DNA from: Mycolicibacterium tokaiense
GTDB taxonomy: Bacteria > Actinomycetota > Actinomycetes > Mycobacteriales > Mycobacteriaceae
Length of the DNA: 64,000 nt
Direction: 5' to 3'
Assembly: GCF_010725885.1 (NCBI RefSeq)
Contig: NZ_AP022600.1
Span: 2,914,001 to 2,978,000, forward strand
How positions within the stretch are numbered: the stretch's first letter is position 1; the number at the start of each line of letters is the position of its first letter. Shown piece after piece: positions 1 through 8,093 of the stretch. A program made the translations under genes and the position numbers. The notes under the pieces are model-generated. The model saw nothing but the letters and a program-made list of their open reading frames with translations. It was not told where the DNA came from and made no database searches.

Positions 1-1
1 C

Positions 2-499
2 GACGAGCCGGACCGCGACCGTATCCGGGCCAGCCTGCTGGAGTACGAGCAGGCGGCCATCACCGAATGGGACGAGATCACCGCGGGCCGGTCCTACCCG
101 GAAGCCGACCGGGCGCTGAACCGGCTCTACGCGGGCTACGAGGCGGTGCAGGCCCGCACAGATGCGCAGAAGACGCTCCTGGCAACGTCATTCAGTAACT
201 TGAACGACCTGAGCAAAGCCCGCGCAGAGCGCGTTCTCCAAGCTGCGACCGACACCGGCCCACCCTGGTCACTGTGGGCGGTCATCCTCATCACCAGTGG
301 CCTGCTGCTCGGTTGCGCCGTCATCTACGGCGTGGAGAAGCCTGCCAACCACTACGCCATGACTGCCATCATCGGCGTCCTCGTCGGCGCGCAACTGTTC
401 CTCGTCGTCGAACTGTCGCACCCCTATGTCGGTGCGGTGTCCACAGTGCCCGAACCCCTGTACCAGATCGTCCGCACTCTGCAGGCCGGGCCGGCCTAG
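2..499 (+). CDS. DUF4239-type membrane protein, C-terminal part
   Basis: The reading frame is open from the first bases of the window and ends with TAG, so the 5' part lies outside. The visible 165 residues start with a charged helical region. Two hydrophobic segments follow (around WSLWAVILITSGLLLGCAV and YAMTAIIGVLVGAQLFLVV). The tail ELSHPYVGAVSTVPEPLYQI resembles the conserved end of DUF4239 (bestrophin-like) membrane proteins, where a D/E-x-x-HP-(F/Y) motif precedes the C-terminus. Function is unknown. The internal ATG at 146 is unlikely to be the start because the coding pattern continues upstream of it. Confidence 0.7.
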   Translation, partial: DEPDRDRIRASLLEYEQAAITEWDEITAGRSYPEADRALNRLYAGYEAVQARTDAQKTLLATSFSNLNDLSKARAERVLQAATDTGPPWSLWAVILITSGLLLGCAVIYGVEKPANHYAMTAIIGVLVGAQLFLVVELSHPYVGAVSTVPEPLYQIVRTLQAGPA

Positions 500-539
500 C
501 TGCACGGCAATTCTGGGACAGGAGTGCCACACTGGCTGA

Positions 540-1190
540 GTGACTTTCCAACCGACACCGCTGGAGGCCGTCGCGCTGTTCACCATCGTCCTGGCCATCG
601 GGCTGGGTGCGATGAGCCCGGGACCGAGCTTCGTCATGGTGGCGCGCACCGCGCTGGCGGCCACGCCCGCGCACGGCCGACTGGCTGCACTGGGCATCGG
701 CGCCGCCAGCCTGATCTTCTCGGTGGCCGCCGTGACGGGCCTGGGCGTGGTGTTTCTCGCAGCGGAGTGGCTGTTCGTGGCCGTCAAGGTCGCAGGCGGC
801 GCATTCCTGGTCTACCTCGGGATCCAGATGTGGCGTTCCCGGGGCTCACACGCCGAGATCGAGGCCGAACGCACCGGCGGCGGGTCACGCACCTTCCTGA
901 CCGCCCTGCTCACCCAGATGAGCAACCCCAAGGCCATCGTGGTCTACGCCAGCGTGTTCGCCTCGGCGTTGCCCACCAACCCCTCGCTGTGGCTGATGGT
1001 CGCGATCCCGGTGTCTGTGGCCGCGGTCGAGACGCTCTGGTACCTCATCGTCGCCACCGTGCTCTCCCGCCAGAGCGCCCAGCAGACCTACCGTCGGTGG
1101 TCCCGCGCGATCGACCGGACCGCGGGATCCATCCTGGGTGGCCTGGGTGCCTGGTTCGCCGTGGATGGTGTGCGGACCGCGTTGCGGTAG
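540..1190 (+). CDS. LysE/RhtB family amino-acid exporter
   Basis: This 216-residue protein has about six hydrophobic segments and the N-terminal signature GAMSPGPSFVMVARTAL, typical of LysE/RhtB translocators, which export amino acids or related small molecules across the inner membrane. The length is normal for the family (about 205-220 residues). A GTG start at 540 gives the expected N-terminus just before the first helix. The substrate cannot be read from the sequence. It lies 40 nt after the DUF4239 gene and 73 nt before the acetyltransferase gene, all on the same strand. Confidence 0.88.
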   Translation: MTFQPTPLEAVALFTIVLAIGLGAMSPGPSFVMVARTALAATPAHGRLAALGIGAASLIFSVAAVTGLGVVFLAAEWLFVAVKVAGGAFLVYLGIQMWRSRGSHAEIEAERTGGGSRTFLTALLTQMSNPKAIVVYASVFASALPTNPSLWLMVAIPVSVAAVETLWYLIVATVLSRQSAQQTYRRWSRAIDRTAGSILGGLGAWFAVDGVRTALR

Positions 1191-1263
1191 TCCACAACTG
1201 CATCAGCCTCGAAGACGGCAACCGCTCCGGTAACGTCGGCGACATCGGAGAGGACGGAATGTC

Positions 1264-2250
1264 GTGGCCGAAAGTCTGGTGCAGCGCGCCGAAGATCTCG
1301 CTGCGCTCACGGTGTTCGCGGACTGCTTCGGAGCCGACCTCTATCCGCTGGCCCGCGAGCTGACGCCCATCACCGCCGAGCCCGGCGACGTCCTGATGGC
1401 CCAGGGCGGCCCGGCCGACTTCTTTCTGATCATCCACACCGGTCGCGTCGAGGTGAGCCACCACAGCGACGACAGTCCCTCCTTCGTCACCGACGTCGGG
1501 CCGGGCCGCATCGTCGGTGAGATCGCTCTGCTGCGGCATTCGCCGCGCACCGCCACCGTCACTGCGCTGGAGCACCTGACCGGCTGGGTGGGCGGCGACG
1601 ACGCGTTCGACGAATTGATCGAACTGCCCGGCGTTCTGGCCCTGTTGATCCGCACCGCGCGCCAGCGGCTCGCCGCGTTCATCACCCCGGTCCCGCTGGC
1701 CCTCGACGACGGCACTCGCCTGCTGGTGCGCCCGGTGCTGCCCGGCGACAGCGAGCGCACCGTCACCGGCCCGGTGGAATTCTCCAGCGAGACGCTGTAC
1801 CGGCGGTTCCAGTCGCCGCGGGTGCCGACACCGAGCCTGATGCGCTACCTCTTCGAGGTCGACTACGTGGACCACTTCGTCTGGGTCGTCACCACCGAAG
1901 CGGGTGACGTGGTGGCCGATGCCCGCTACGTCCGCGACGAACGCGACAGCAGTACCGCCGAGATCGCCTTCACCGTCGGCGACGACTACCAGGGCCGCGG
2001 CATCGGCACCTTTCTGATGGGAGCGCTCACCGTGGCGGCGCGGGTGGCCGGGGTCAAGACGTTCTCCGGCCGGGTGCTCTCGCAGAACCGGGCCATGCGC
2101 TCCATCTTCAACCACGCCGGCGCCCACTGGGAGCGCGAGGATCTGGGCATCGTCACCACCGTCGTCAACGTGCCCGCCACCGTACCGTTCGGTCCCGAGA
2201 CCGAGAAACGGCTCGAAGACGTTGCCCGGCAGATGATCCGGGTGTTGTAG
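1264..2250 (+). CDS. pat: cAMP-regulated protein lysine acetyltransferase
   Basis: The protein has 328 residues. An N-terminal cyclic-nucleotide-binding domain (about 10-145) carries the phosphate-binding cassette GEIALLRHSPRTATVT. A GNAT acetyltransferase domain (about 150-325) carries the acetyl-CoA loop YQGRGIGTFLMGAL and the acidic residue of AEIAFTV, which corresponds to the catalytic Glu. This fusion and the overall sequence match mycobacterial Pat (Rv0998 in M. tuberculosis, MSMEG_5458 in M. smegmatis). That enzyme acetylates acyl-CoA synthetases and other proteins when cAMP is bound. The start is GTG, and the next gene follows after 8 nt, so the two are probably cotranscribed. No clear CRP operator was seen upstream. 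Confidence 0.95.
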   Translation: MAESLVQRAEDLAALTVFADCFGADLYPLARELTPITAEPGDVLMAQGGPADFFLIIHTGRVEVSHHSDDSPSFVTDVGPGRIVGEIALLRHSPRTATVTALEHLTGWVGGDDAFDELIELPGVLALLIRTARQRLAAFITPVPLALDDGTRLLVRPVLPGDSERTVTGPVEFSSETLYRRFQSPRVPTPSLMRYLFEVDYVDHFVWVVTTEAGDVVADARYVRDERDSSTAEIAFTVGDDYQGRGIGTFLMGALTVAARVAGVKTFSGRVLSQNRAMRSIFNHAGAHWEREDLGIVTTVVNVPATVPFGPETEKRLEDVARQMIRVL

Positions 2251-2258
2251 GGAGTCAG

Positions 2259-3080
2259 ATGACCAGACCGCCGTTGTCCAAGGACACCACCTTGTGCATT
2301 TCGCTGGCCGCACGGCCCAGCAATATCGGCACCCGATTCCACAACCATCTCTACGAGACGCTGGGGCTGGACTTCATCTACAAGGCGTTCACCACCACTG
2401 ACATCGCCGCGGCCATCGGCGGGGTGCGGGCACTGGGAATCCGCGGCTGCTCGGTGTCCATGCCGTTCAAGCAGGACGTGCTGGCACTCGTCGACCACGT
2501 GGAGGACTCCGCACGGGTGATCAACGCGGTGAACACCATCGTCAACGACGGCGGGGTGTTGACCGCCGCCAACACCGACTACCTTGCCATCGAGGCGTTG
2601 ATCGGCATCCACCACCTCGACCCCGCGCAGACGGTGCTCATCCACGGCAGTGGCGGCATGGCCGCTGCGGTCGCCTCGGCCTTCCGCGACAACGGCTTTC
2701 GCGCCGGCACGCTGGTGGCGCGCAATCCGGTCACCGGGCCCGAACTCGCCGAACGGCTCGGCTACCACTGGCGTCCGCACGTTGGCGGTGCCACCGCGTC
2801 GATCGTCGTCAACGTGACGCCGGTGGGGATGGCGGGCGGACCCGAGGAGCACGACTCGCCGTTCGACACCGCCATGATCGCCGCCGCCGACACGGTGTTC
2901 GACGTGGTGGCCCTGCCGTCGGAGACACCGCTGATTGCCGCGGCCCGTTCGGCGGGCAAGCAGGTGATCACCGGCGCCGAGGTGATCGCGCTGCAGGCCG
3001 CCGAGCAGTTCGCGCGCTACACCGGGGTGCGCCCCACCCCGGAGCAGGTCGCCGAGGCGTCGCGGATCTCGCGGGCCTGA
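2259..3080 (+). CDS. Shikimate 5-dehydrogenase-like oxidoreductase
   Basis: This 273-residue AroE-family protein keeps the shikimate-site signatures MPFKQDVL (catalytic Lys) and ANTDYLA (catalytic Asp), and the nucleotide-binding loop HGSGGMAAAVASAF. It starts with ATG behind GGGAG (2250-2254), 8 nt after pat, suggesting an operon. Mycobacteria normally carry the pathway aroE elsewhere, so this is more likely a paralogue acting on shikimate, quinate or a related polyol. The genuine AroE role cannot be excluded from sequence alone. Confidence 0.85.
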   Translation: MTRPPLSKDTTLCISLAARPSNIGTRFHNHLYETLGLDFIYKAFTTTDIAAAIGGVRALGIRGCSVSMPFKQDVLALVDHVEDSARVINAVNTIVNDGGVLTAANTDYLAIEALIGIHHLDPAQTVLIHGSGGMAAAVASAFRDNGFRAGTLVARNPVTGPELAERLGYHWRPHVGGATASIVVNVTPVGMAGGPEEHDSPFDTAMIAAADTVFDVVALPSETPLIAAARSAGKQVITGAEVIALQAAEQFARYTGVRPTPEQVAEASRISRA

Positions 3081-3081
3081 C

Positions 3082-3801
3082 TCACCCGGCGGTGATGGTG
3101 GTCTGCCCGTCGATGAACTGGGTGGCGGCCTCGAGCACCTCAGTCTCCTGCTGGCTGGCATAGGCATTGAGTTGCAGCACGTACACTCCGTCGGCCGCGG
3201 GAATCACCACCGTCTTCTGCGCGATCATGCCTTCGCGGCCGTCGATCTCGTACGCGCCGGCAATCTGGAATGCGTCGAAACCACTGAGCTGGTTGCGGGA
3301 GCCCTGGTTCATCGGCTGCCAGCCCGGCAGGTTCTCCAGCTCACCCGGGGCGTACTCCAGAATCGCGTCGGGGTCGACGTCGCCGGTGAGCTTCGACATC
3401 AGTGCCAGCACCCGGGGCGGGTTGTCCGGCACCTGCGTGCCCGGGAACACGATGGCCCCGAACGGCGCCTCGGGAATGTTGTCCCGGGCCTCCCACCCCG
3501 GTGGCACGGGCAGATTCACCACCGGGACCCCCGGTTGATCCCGCGCGACAGCCTGCTCCTGGATCCCGTTGGCCGCGATGTAATCCTGGATGGTCTCGTT
3601 GGGGCCGGCAGGCACGGACGGTGTGCTGGATTCCGCGGCCGGCGACGGTGACTCCGAGGTCTCCTGCGCGCTGCTTGTCGCTTCAGTGCTGGTGGCTTCG
3701 GTGCTGGTGGATTCGGTCGAGGAATCCGACCCGCAGCCCACCAGGGCCAGGCCGAGTGCGAGAGCGGTGATGCCCGCACCGGCGACGGAGGTGAGCTTCA
3801 T
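3082..3801 (-). CDS. LpqN/LpqT-family lipoprotein
   Basis: The 239-residue precursor has a short positive N-terminus, a hydrophobic stretch and a lipobox ending LVGCGS, so it is predicted to be lipid-anchored after export. A Ser/Thr/Glu-rich linker with repeated STEATSTEATSS (about residues 26-65) precedes a folded domain with PVPPGWEARDNIPEAPFGAI. That pattern is typical of the mycobacterial LpqN/LpqT family. A Shine-Dalgarno-like GAAGGAGA lies just before the ATG. It is convergent with the shikimate dehydrogenase-like gene (1 nt between stops) and divergent from the TspO gene. Precise function is unknown. Confidence 0.85.
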   Translation of the reverse strand: MKLTSVAGAGITALALGLALVGCGSDSSTESTSTEATSTEATSSAQETSESPSPAAESSTPSVPAGPNETIQDYIAANGIQEQAVARDQPGVPVVNLPVPPGWEARDNIPEAPFGAIVFPGTQVPDNPPRVLALMSKLTGDVDPDAILEYAPGELENLPGWQPMNQGSRNQLSGFDAFQIAGAYEIDGREGMIAQKTVVIPAADGVYVLQLNAYASQQETEVLEAATQFIDGQTTITAG

Positions 3802-3890
3802 CGGCGTGTCTCCTTCGAGCTTGGTTTGCCGCGAAGCCTACGGTGAGCAAAGGCGACGTGTTGGCATTGCGGCGGACTACGGTCGAGACC

Positions 3891-4367
3891 ATGCCGTCAC
3901 GCACTCTTCTCGCCACCGGACTCGGAACCGCCGCCGCCGCGGTGATCGGCAGCATCGCCAGCAAGGCGGGCGTCGAAACCTGGTACCCGACCGTGCGCAA
4001 GCCGCGCTATGTGCCGCCCAACGTGGTGTTCCCCATCGCGTGGACGTCGCTCTACACCGACATCGCCGTCACCTCCGCCGCCACCATCGACAGGTTGCGT
4101 GCCCGTGACGCCGCCGCAGCCAAGGGCTACACCGCTGCGCTGGGGCTGAACCTGGTGCTCAACGCGGGCTGGAGCTGGCTGTTCTTCAAGGCGCACAAAC
4201 TGGGCCCGTCTGCTGTCGCGGCGGGTGCGCTGGCCGTCAGCAGCGCTGATCTGGCGCGGCGGACCGCGCAGGTCAGCCCGGCGGCCGGTCTCGCGCTGGC
4301 GCCGTATCCGCTGTGGTGCACCTTCGCCACCGTGATGTCCACCGACATCTGGCGCCTCAACCGCTGA
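3891..4367 (+). CDS. TspO/MBR family tryptophan-rich sensory protein
   Basis: The protein has 158 residues from the ATG at 3891. It has five hydrophobic segments and TspO hallmarks: WYPTVRKPRYVPPNVVF, followed by AWTSLYT, LNLVLNAGWSWLFF and APYPLWCTFAT. TspO proteins bind tetrapyrroles and cholesterol-like ligands in membranes. An in-frame GTG at 3843 would add 16 polar residues (174 in all). The later ATG is preferred because it gives the usual family length of about 160 residues. It is divergent from the LpqN-type lipoprotein gene. Confidence 0.87.
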   Translation: MPSRTLLATGLGTAAAAVIGSIASKAGVETWYPTVRKPRYVPPNVVFPIAWTSLYTDIAVTSAATIDRLRARDAAAAKGYTAALGLNLVLNAGWSWLFFKAHKLGPSAVAAGALAVSSADLARRTAQVSPAAGLALAPYPLWCTFATVMSTDIWRLNR

Positions 4368-4394
4368 CCGCGGCGGCTGTGGTAGTAAGGGCCG

Positions 4395-5075
4395 GTGCGG
4401 GCACTGGCGCTGAGCGTCTCGGCGGTCACGGTGCTGGCCGGGTGCGGGCAGCCGGCGCCGCAGCCGCCCGCCCCGGCCACCTCGAGTGCCGCTGCGCCCG
4501 CCGGCATCGGCACCATCGACCCTGAACGCATCCGCCGCCTTCGCCCCGCGCTGCCCGAGGGATACGAGGTGGCCGACGTCGGCGGATACGCCTCGTCGCC
4601 GGTGGCGTTCTGGGGTCTGGGTCGGGGCGCGACCGCCGAACCGCCGCAGTGCGCAGCGCTGGTGGACCCCGCTCCGGACGGCCCGGCCGTCGGGATATCG
4701 GGCTCGGGCCCGGGGGGAATCGTCTACGTCGTGGTGGTCACCGGTCCGCCACGGCCCCAGGCCGGGCTGGACTCGGTGCTGCTCGGCGGCTGCGGACAAT
4801 GGTCGATGGCCTACGGATCGTCGACCGCGGACGTGACGCTCACCGACGCGCCGATGATCGACGGGGCGGCGACGCTGGGTGCCGCAGCCACCGTTCGGGC
4901 CCGGGTGGAATCCGGCAACGAAACCGATTCGCGCGCCGACACTTTCCTGGCGCTGGTGGATCAGTACGTGGTGTTCGTGACCTTGGTGACCGATCCCGGC
5001 GCCGTCGGTGCGCCACTGCCGCCGCAGTACGCCAGCGACCTCCTGGTGACGACGGTCAACACGCTGCGTGGGTAG
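4395..5075 (+). CDS. DUF5642-like lipoprotein
   Basis: The 226-residue precursor has a lipoprotein signal (VTVLAGCGQ), a Pro/Ala linker, and a domain with two further cysteines (PPQCAAL, LGGCGQW) that may pair. The C-terminal pattern DTFLALVDQYVVFVTLVTDP resembles the DUF5642 family of mycobacterial secreted proteins. The position after pat suggests correspondence with Rv0999, though this is inferred from gene order only. A second lipoprotein of the same type follows after 11 nt. Confidence 0.72.
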   Translation: MRALALSVSAVTVLAGCGQPAPQPPAPATSSAAAPAGIGTIDPERIRRLRPALPEGYEVADVGGYASSPVAFWGLGRGATAEPPQCAALVDPAPDGPAVGISGSGPGGIVYVVVVTGPPRPQAGLDSVLLGGCGQWSMAYGSSTADVTLTDAPMIDGAATLGAAATVRARVESGNETDSRADTFLALVDQYVVFVTLVTDPGAVGAPLPPQYASDLLVTTVNTLRG

Positions 5076-5086
5076 ATTGGCCCCCG

Positions 5087-5764
5087 ATGTGGAGTCGTGG
5101 TTGCAGTCGCAGAGCGCTGGTTGTCCTGCCGTGCGTCGGTCTGATGACCGCGTGCGCGTCCCCCGAAGAGGCGGCTGACGGCCCGTCCGCCGACATCGCC
5201 AAGGTGGCTGACGTCAAGGCGTCGTTCGGTCCCGAATTCACCGTCTCGGAGGTTCCGGTGACGGGCATCGACCCGGGCCTGCTGGCCGCCCAGAAGCTGC
5301 CCGACGGGCTGAAATTCGAGCCCGCGGACTGCTCCCAGTTCGCCGCCGGCCAGCAGCTGCCGGCCGACCTCAAGGGCAACATGGCGGCGATCTCGGCCGA
5401 GGGCGAGGGACTGCGATTCATTGCCATCGCGATGGAGACCAACACCGAACTGCCGATGGTCGAACCGGCCGAGAACTGCCAGAAGGTCAACTTCGCCGGC
5501 GGAGCGCTGCGCGGCACCGTCGAGGTGGCGCCGGTCCCGCAGATCGACGGAGTGCAGACCCAGGCGGTGCACCGCGTTCTGCAGACCACCGTCAACGGAC
5601 AGCCCCAGACCGGCGAGATCTACAGCTATCTGGCGCACTTCGGCGACTACCAGGTGATCGTCACGGCCAACCCGCTGGTGCTACCGGACAAGCCGGTGGT
5701 GCCGGTGGACACCGCGCGGGCGCAGGCCCTGCTGACCGAGGCGGTCTCGGCGATCCGCTCCTAG
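5087..5764 (+). CDS. DUF5642-like lipoprotein, second tandem copy
   Basis: The 225-residue precursor starts at ATG 5087, chosen because it opens a signal peptide with lipobox LMTAC. The mature part has two cysteines (EPADCSQF, AENCQKV) and ends with a strand-rich region (FGDYQVIVTANPLVLPD) like the preceding gene. The two are probably cotranscribed and distant duplicates. The frame is open far upstream, but that part lies over the previous gene. Its stop overlaps the stop of the convergent AlkB-like gene within a shared CTAG. Function is unknown. Confidence 0.75.
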   Translation: MWSRGCSRRALVVLPCVGLMTACASPEEAADGPSADIAKVADVKASFGPEFTVSEVPVTGIDPGLLAAQKLPDGLKFEPADCSQFAAGQQLPADLKGNMAAISAEGEGLRFIAIAMETNTELPMVEPAENCQKVNFAGGALRGTVEVAPVPQIDGVQTQAVHRVLQTTVNGQPQTGEIYSYLAHFGDYQVIVTANPLVLPDKPVVPVDTARAQALLTEAVSAIRS

Positions 5765-6366
5765 CGGACGTCGCGCGGGCGGAATTGGATGCTGATCCGC
5801 GGCCCCGTCGGTTTCGTCGTCTTCGGGATGGCGTGCTCCCAGGTGCGCTGACACGAGCCGCCCATCACCAGCAGGTCGCCGTGGCCGTGCTGGATGCGCA
5901 GAGCGTGCCCGCCGCCGCGGGGCCGCAGCGCGAACGTGCGTGCCGCGCCCAGGCTCACGATGGCGACCATGGTGTCCTGGGTCTGGCTGCGGCCGATGGT
6001 GTCGCCGTGCCAGGCCACACTGTCCTCCCCGTCGCGGTACAGACACAGGCCGGCACTGACGAACGGCTCGCCCAGCTCCCCGGCGTAGATGTCGTTGAGC
6101 CGGCGGCGCAGCTGTTTGAGCGCCGGATGGGGCACGGGTTCGTCGAGCAGGTGGTGAAAACTGACCAGCCTCGGCACGTCGAGCACGCGGTCGTACATCT
6201 TGCGGCGTTCGGCCCGCCAGGGGATCACCTCGCGCAGCTCGTCGAACAGAGTGCGTCCCCATTCGACGTCCTCGATCCACCCGGACCGTACGTCGATCCA
6301 CGCGCCGTGCTCGAGCTGGCGACGTTCGGCATGGTCGAACAACGAGTCCTGTACTGCTACCGACAC
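5761..6366 (-). CDS. AlkB-like Fe(II)/2-oxoglutarate dioxygenase
   Basis: The 201-residue protein has the dioxygenase iron-binding triad WHGD (HxD) and WEHAIPK (distal His), then the 2-oxoglutarate-binding Arg in RISIQFRPR. The DTIGRSQTQDTMVAIVSLG core is typical of AlkB-family enzymes. It matches the position and size of Rv1000c (about 205 residues). AlkB proteins oxidatively remove alkyl groups from nucleic acid bases. The GTG start at 6366 was chosen because upstream in-frame sequence lies over soxR and is low-complexity. It shares CTAG with the convergent lipoprotein gene. Confidence 0.87.
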   Translation of the reverse strand: MSVAVQDSLFDHAERRQLEHGAWIDVRSGWIEDVEWGRTLFDELREVIPWRAERRKMYDRVLDVPRLVSFHHLLDEPVPHPALKQLRRRLNDIYAGELGEPFVSAGLCLYRDGEDSVAWHGDTIGRSQTQDTMVAIVSLGAARTFALRPRGGGHALRIQHGHGDLLVMGGSCQRTWEHAIPKTTKPTGPRISIQFRPRDVR

Positions 6367-6398
6367 CCTCACAGGGTATCGCACAGGCGTTCGACTGG

Positions 6399-6830
6399 TC
6401 AGAGCCGCGCGGCGCCCGGCCCGTGCTCGGCGAGCACGTCGCCGGGGTTGGTCAGCAGACAGCTCTTGAGGCTCAGGCATCCGCAGCCGATGCAGTCGGC
6501 CAGGTTGTCGCGTAGCCGCTGCAGGTGCAGGATGCGGTCGTCGAGATCCTGGCGCCAGCCCGCGGACAGCTTCGCCCAGTCCTTGCTGGTGGGCACCCGG
6601 TCCGACGGCAGGGTCGCCAGCGCCTCCCGCACCCGGGCCAGGGGGATGCCCAGGCGCTGGGACATTCGGATGAACGCCACCCGCCGCAGCGTGTCGCGGC
6701 TGTAACGGCGCTGGTTGCCGGAGGTGCGCCTGCTGGTGATCAGGCCTTCGCGCTCGTAGAAGTGCAGGGCGGAGACGGCCACACCGGCCCGGTGTGCCAA
6801 CTCCCCGGGGGCCAGGTCGGAGGACTCCAT
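6399..6830 (-). CDS. soxR: SoxR, redox-sensing MerR-family activator
   Basis: The 143-residue protein begins with a MerR helix-turn-helix ([21 protein letters not shown]). It ends with the four-cysteine cluster [12 protein letters not shown], which matches the 2Fe-2S ligand pattern of SoxR (C-x2-C-x-C-x5-C). In actinobacteria SoxR senses redox-active compounds rather than general superoxide. The ATG at 6830 is preferred to the TTG at 6842. A SoxR-box palindrome lies 4-21 nt before the ATG and includes a TANNNT hexamer, so transcription may be leaderless and autoregulated. Confidence 0.93.
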   Translation of the reverse strand: MESSDLAPGELAHRAGVAVSALHFYEREGLITSRRTSGNQRRYSRDTLRRVAFIRMSQRLGIPLARVREALATLPSDRVPTSKDWAKLSAGWRQDLDDRILHLQRLRDNLADCIGCGCLSLKSCLLTNPGDVLAEHGPGAARL

Positions 6831-6833
6831 ACA

Positions 6834-6851
6834 CCTGAACAATAGTTGAGG
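6834..6851. promoter_or_regulatory. Probable SoxR operator between soxR and arcA
   Basis: The 18-bp imperfect palindrome CCTGAACAATAGTTGAGG (14 of 18 positions symmetric) has the same length and outer arms as the known enterobacterial SoxR box (CCTCAAGTTAACTTGAGG). On the minus strand it contains TATTGT, a possible -10 hexamer 8 nt before the soxR ATG. It also lies 26 nt before the arcA GTG, over that gene's expected -35 region. Confidence 0.75.
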
Positions 6852-6864
6852 CGACGGATCAGGC

Positions 6865-6870
6865 TACGGT
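6865..6870 (+). promoter_or_regulatory. Candidate -10 element of arcA
   Basis: TACGGT fits the mycobacterial TANNNT -10 consensus and ends 7 nt before the GTG at 6878. This is the spacing expected for a leaderless transcript starting on that GTG, and it supports 6878 rather than 6869 as the arcA start. Confidence 0.45.
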
Positions 6871-6877
6871 GCTAGGC

Positions 6878-8086
6878 GTGAGTGTTGCTCAGCTGGGTTC
6901 GAATTCCGAGGTCGGCAGGCTGCGCACGGTGATCCTGCACCGGCCCGGCGCCGAGTTGCAGCGGCTGACGCCGCGCAACAACGACACCCTGCTGTTCGAC
7001 GGCCTGCCGTGGGTGTCGCGGGCGCAGGAGGAACACGACGCCTTCGCCGCGCTGCTCCGCTCCCGCGATGTGGAGGTGCTGCTGCTGCCGGAGCTGCTGG
7101 CGCAGGCCCTGGAAAGTGGCGCGGCCCGCATGCACGGGATCTCGGCGGCGGTGGACGCGCGCCGGCTCGGCTTGCCGCTGTCGCAGGAACTGGCGAGTTA
7201 TCTGCGCACCCTCGACGCCGCGTCGCTGGCGCATGTGCTCATGGCGGGCATGACCTTCGACGAGCTGCCGTTCGGGGAACAGGAATTGTCGCTGGTGCGC
7301 CGGATGCACCACGGCGCCGACTTCGTGATCGATCCGTTGCCCAATCTGTTGTTCACCCGCGACTCCTCGTTCTGGATCGGCCCGCGGGTGGCGATCACCT
7401 CGCTGGCGATGCCCGCGCGGATGCGCGAGACGTCGCTGACCGATCTGATCTACGCCCACCACCCCCGGTTCCTCGGGGTGCGCCGGGCCTACGAGTCGCG
7501 TTCGGCTCCGGTGGAGGGCGGTGACGTGCTGTTGCTCGCCCCCGGGGTGGTGGCCGTCGGGGTAGGGGAGCGCACCACGCCGGCCGGCGCGGAAGCCCTG
7601 GCGCGCAGCCTGTTCGACGACAATCTGGCGCACACCGTGCTGGCGGTGCCGATTGCGCAGGAGCGCGCGCAGATGCACCTGGACACCGTGTGCACCATGG
7701 TCGACACCGACGCGGTGGTGATGTATCCGAACATCGTGGACTCGTTGTCCGCCTTCACCATTCGACGCCTGGACGGCGGTGCGGTGAAGATCGACCGCGC
7801 GGCGCCCTTCGTGGCTGCGGCCGCCGACGCGATGGGCATCGCGAAGCTGCGGGTGATCGACACCGGCCTGGATCCGGTGACCGCCGAGCGCGAGCAGTGG
7901 GACGACGGCAACAACACCCTGGCGCTGGCCCCCGGTGTCGTGGTGGCCTATGAGCGCAACACCGAAACCAATGCGCGACTGGAAGATTCCGGGATCGAGG
8001 TGTTGCGCATCTCGGCCTCGGAGCTGGGCACCGGCCGGGGCGGCCCACGTTGCATGTCCTGCCCGGCGGCACGCGACCCGCTTTGA
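6878..8086 (+). CDS. arcA: Arginine deiminase
   Basis: The 402-residue enzyme hydrolyses arginine to citrulline and ammonia. Conserved motifs are present: N-terminal [23 protein letters not shown], the His of [24 protein letters not shown], and near the C-terminus the catalytic cysteine in RCMSCPA. It matches Rv1001 in length and order. The GTG at 6878 ([12 protein letters not shown]) is preferred to the GTG at 6869. No arcB or arcC genes are nearby, so a complete arginine deiminase operon is not encoded here. Its promoter region is shared with soxR. Confidence 0.96.
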   Translation: MSVAQLGSNSEVGRLRTVILHRPGAELQRLTPRNNDTLLFDGLPWVSRAQEEHDAFAALLRSRDVEVLLLPELLAQALESGAARMHGISAAVDARRLGLPLSQELASYLRTLDAASLAHVLMAGMTFDELPFGEQELSLVRRMHHGADFVIDPLPNLLFTRDSSFWIGPRVAITSLAMPARMRETSLTDLIYAHHPRFLGVRRAYESRSAPVEGGDVLLLAPGVVAVGVGERTTPAGAEALARSLFDDNLAHTVLAVPIAQERAQMHLDTVCTMVDTDAVVMYPNIVDSLSAFTIRRLDGGAVKIDRAAPFVAAAADAMGIAKLRVIDTGLDPVTAEREQWDDGNNTLALAPGVVVAYERNTETNARLEDSGIEVLRISASELGTGRGGPRCMSCPAARDPL

Positions 8087-8093
8087 ACGCGGT

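Noticed and set aside
1191..1263. CRP/cAMP receptor site before pat
   Set aside because: No TGTGA-N6-TCACA-like palindrome was found in the short gap.
1045..2313. Long minus-strand open frame of 422 codons opposite pat
   Set aside because: It is a high-GC shadow of the pat/LysE genes; its product is rich in His, Arg, Gly and Asp repeats and matches no family, and no start signal is present.
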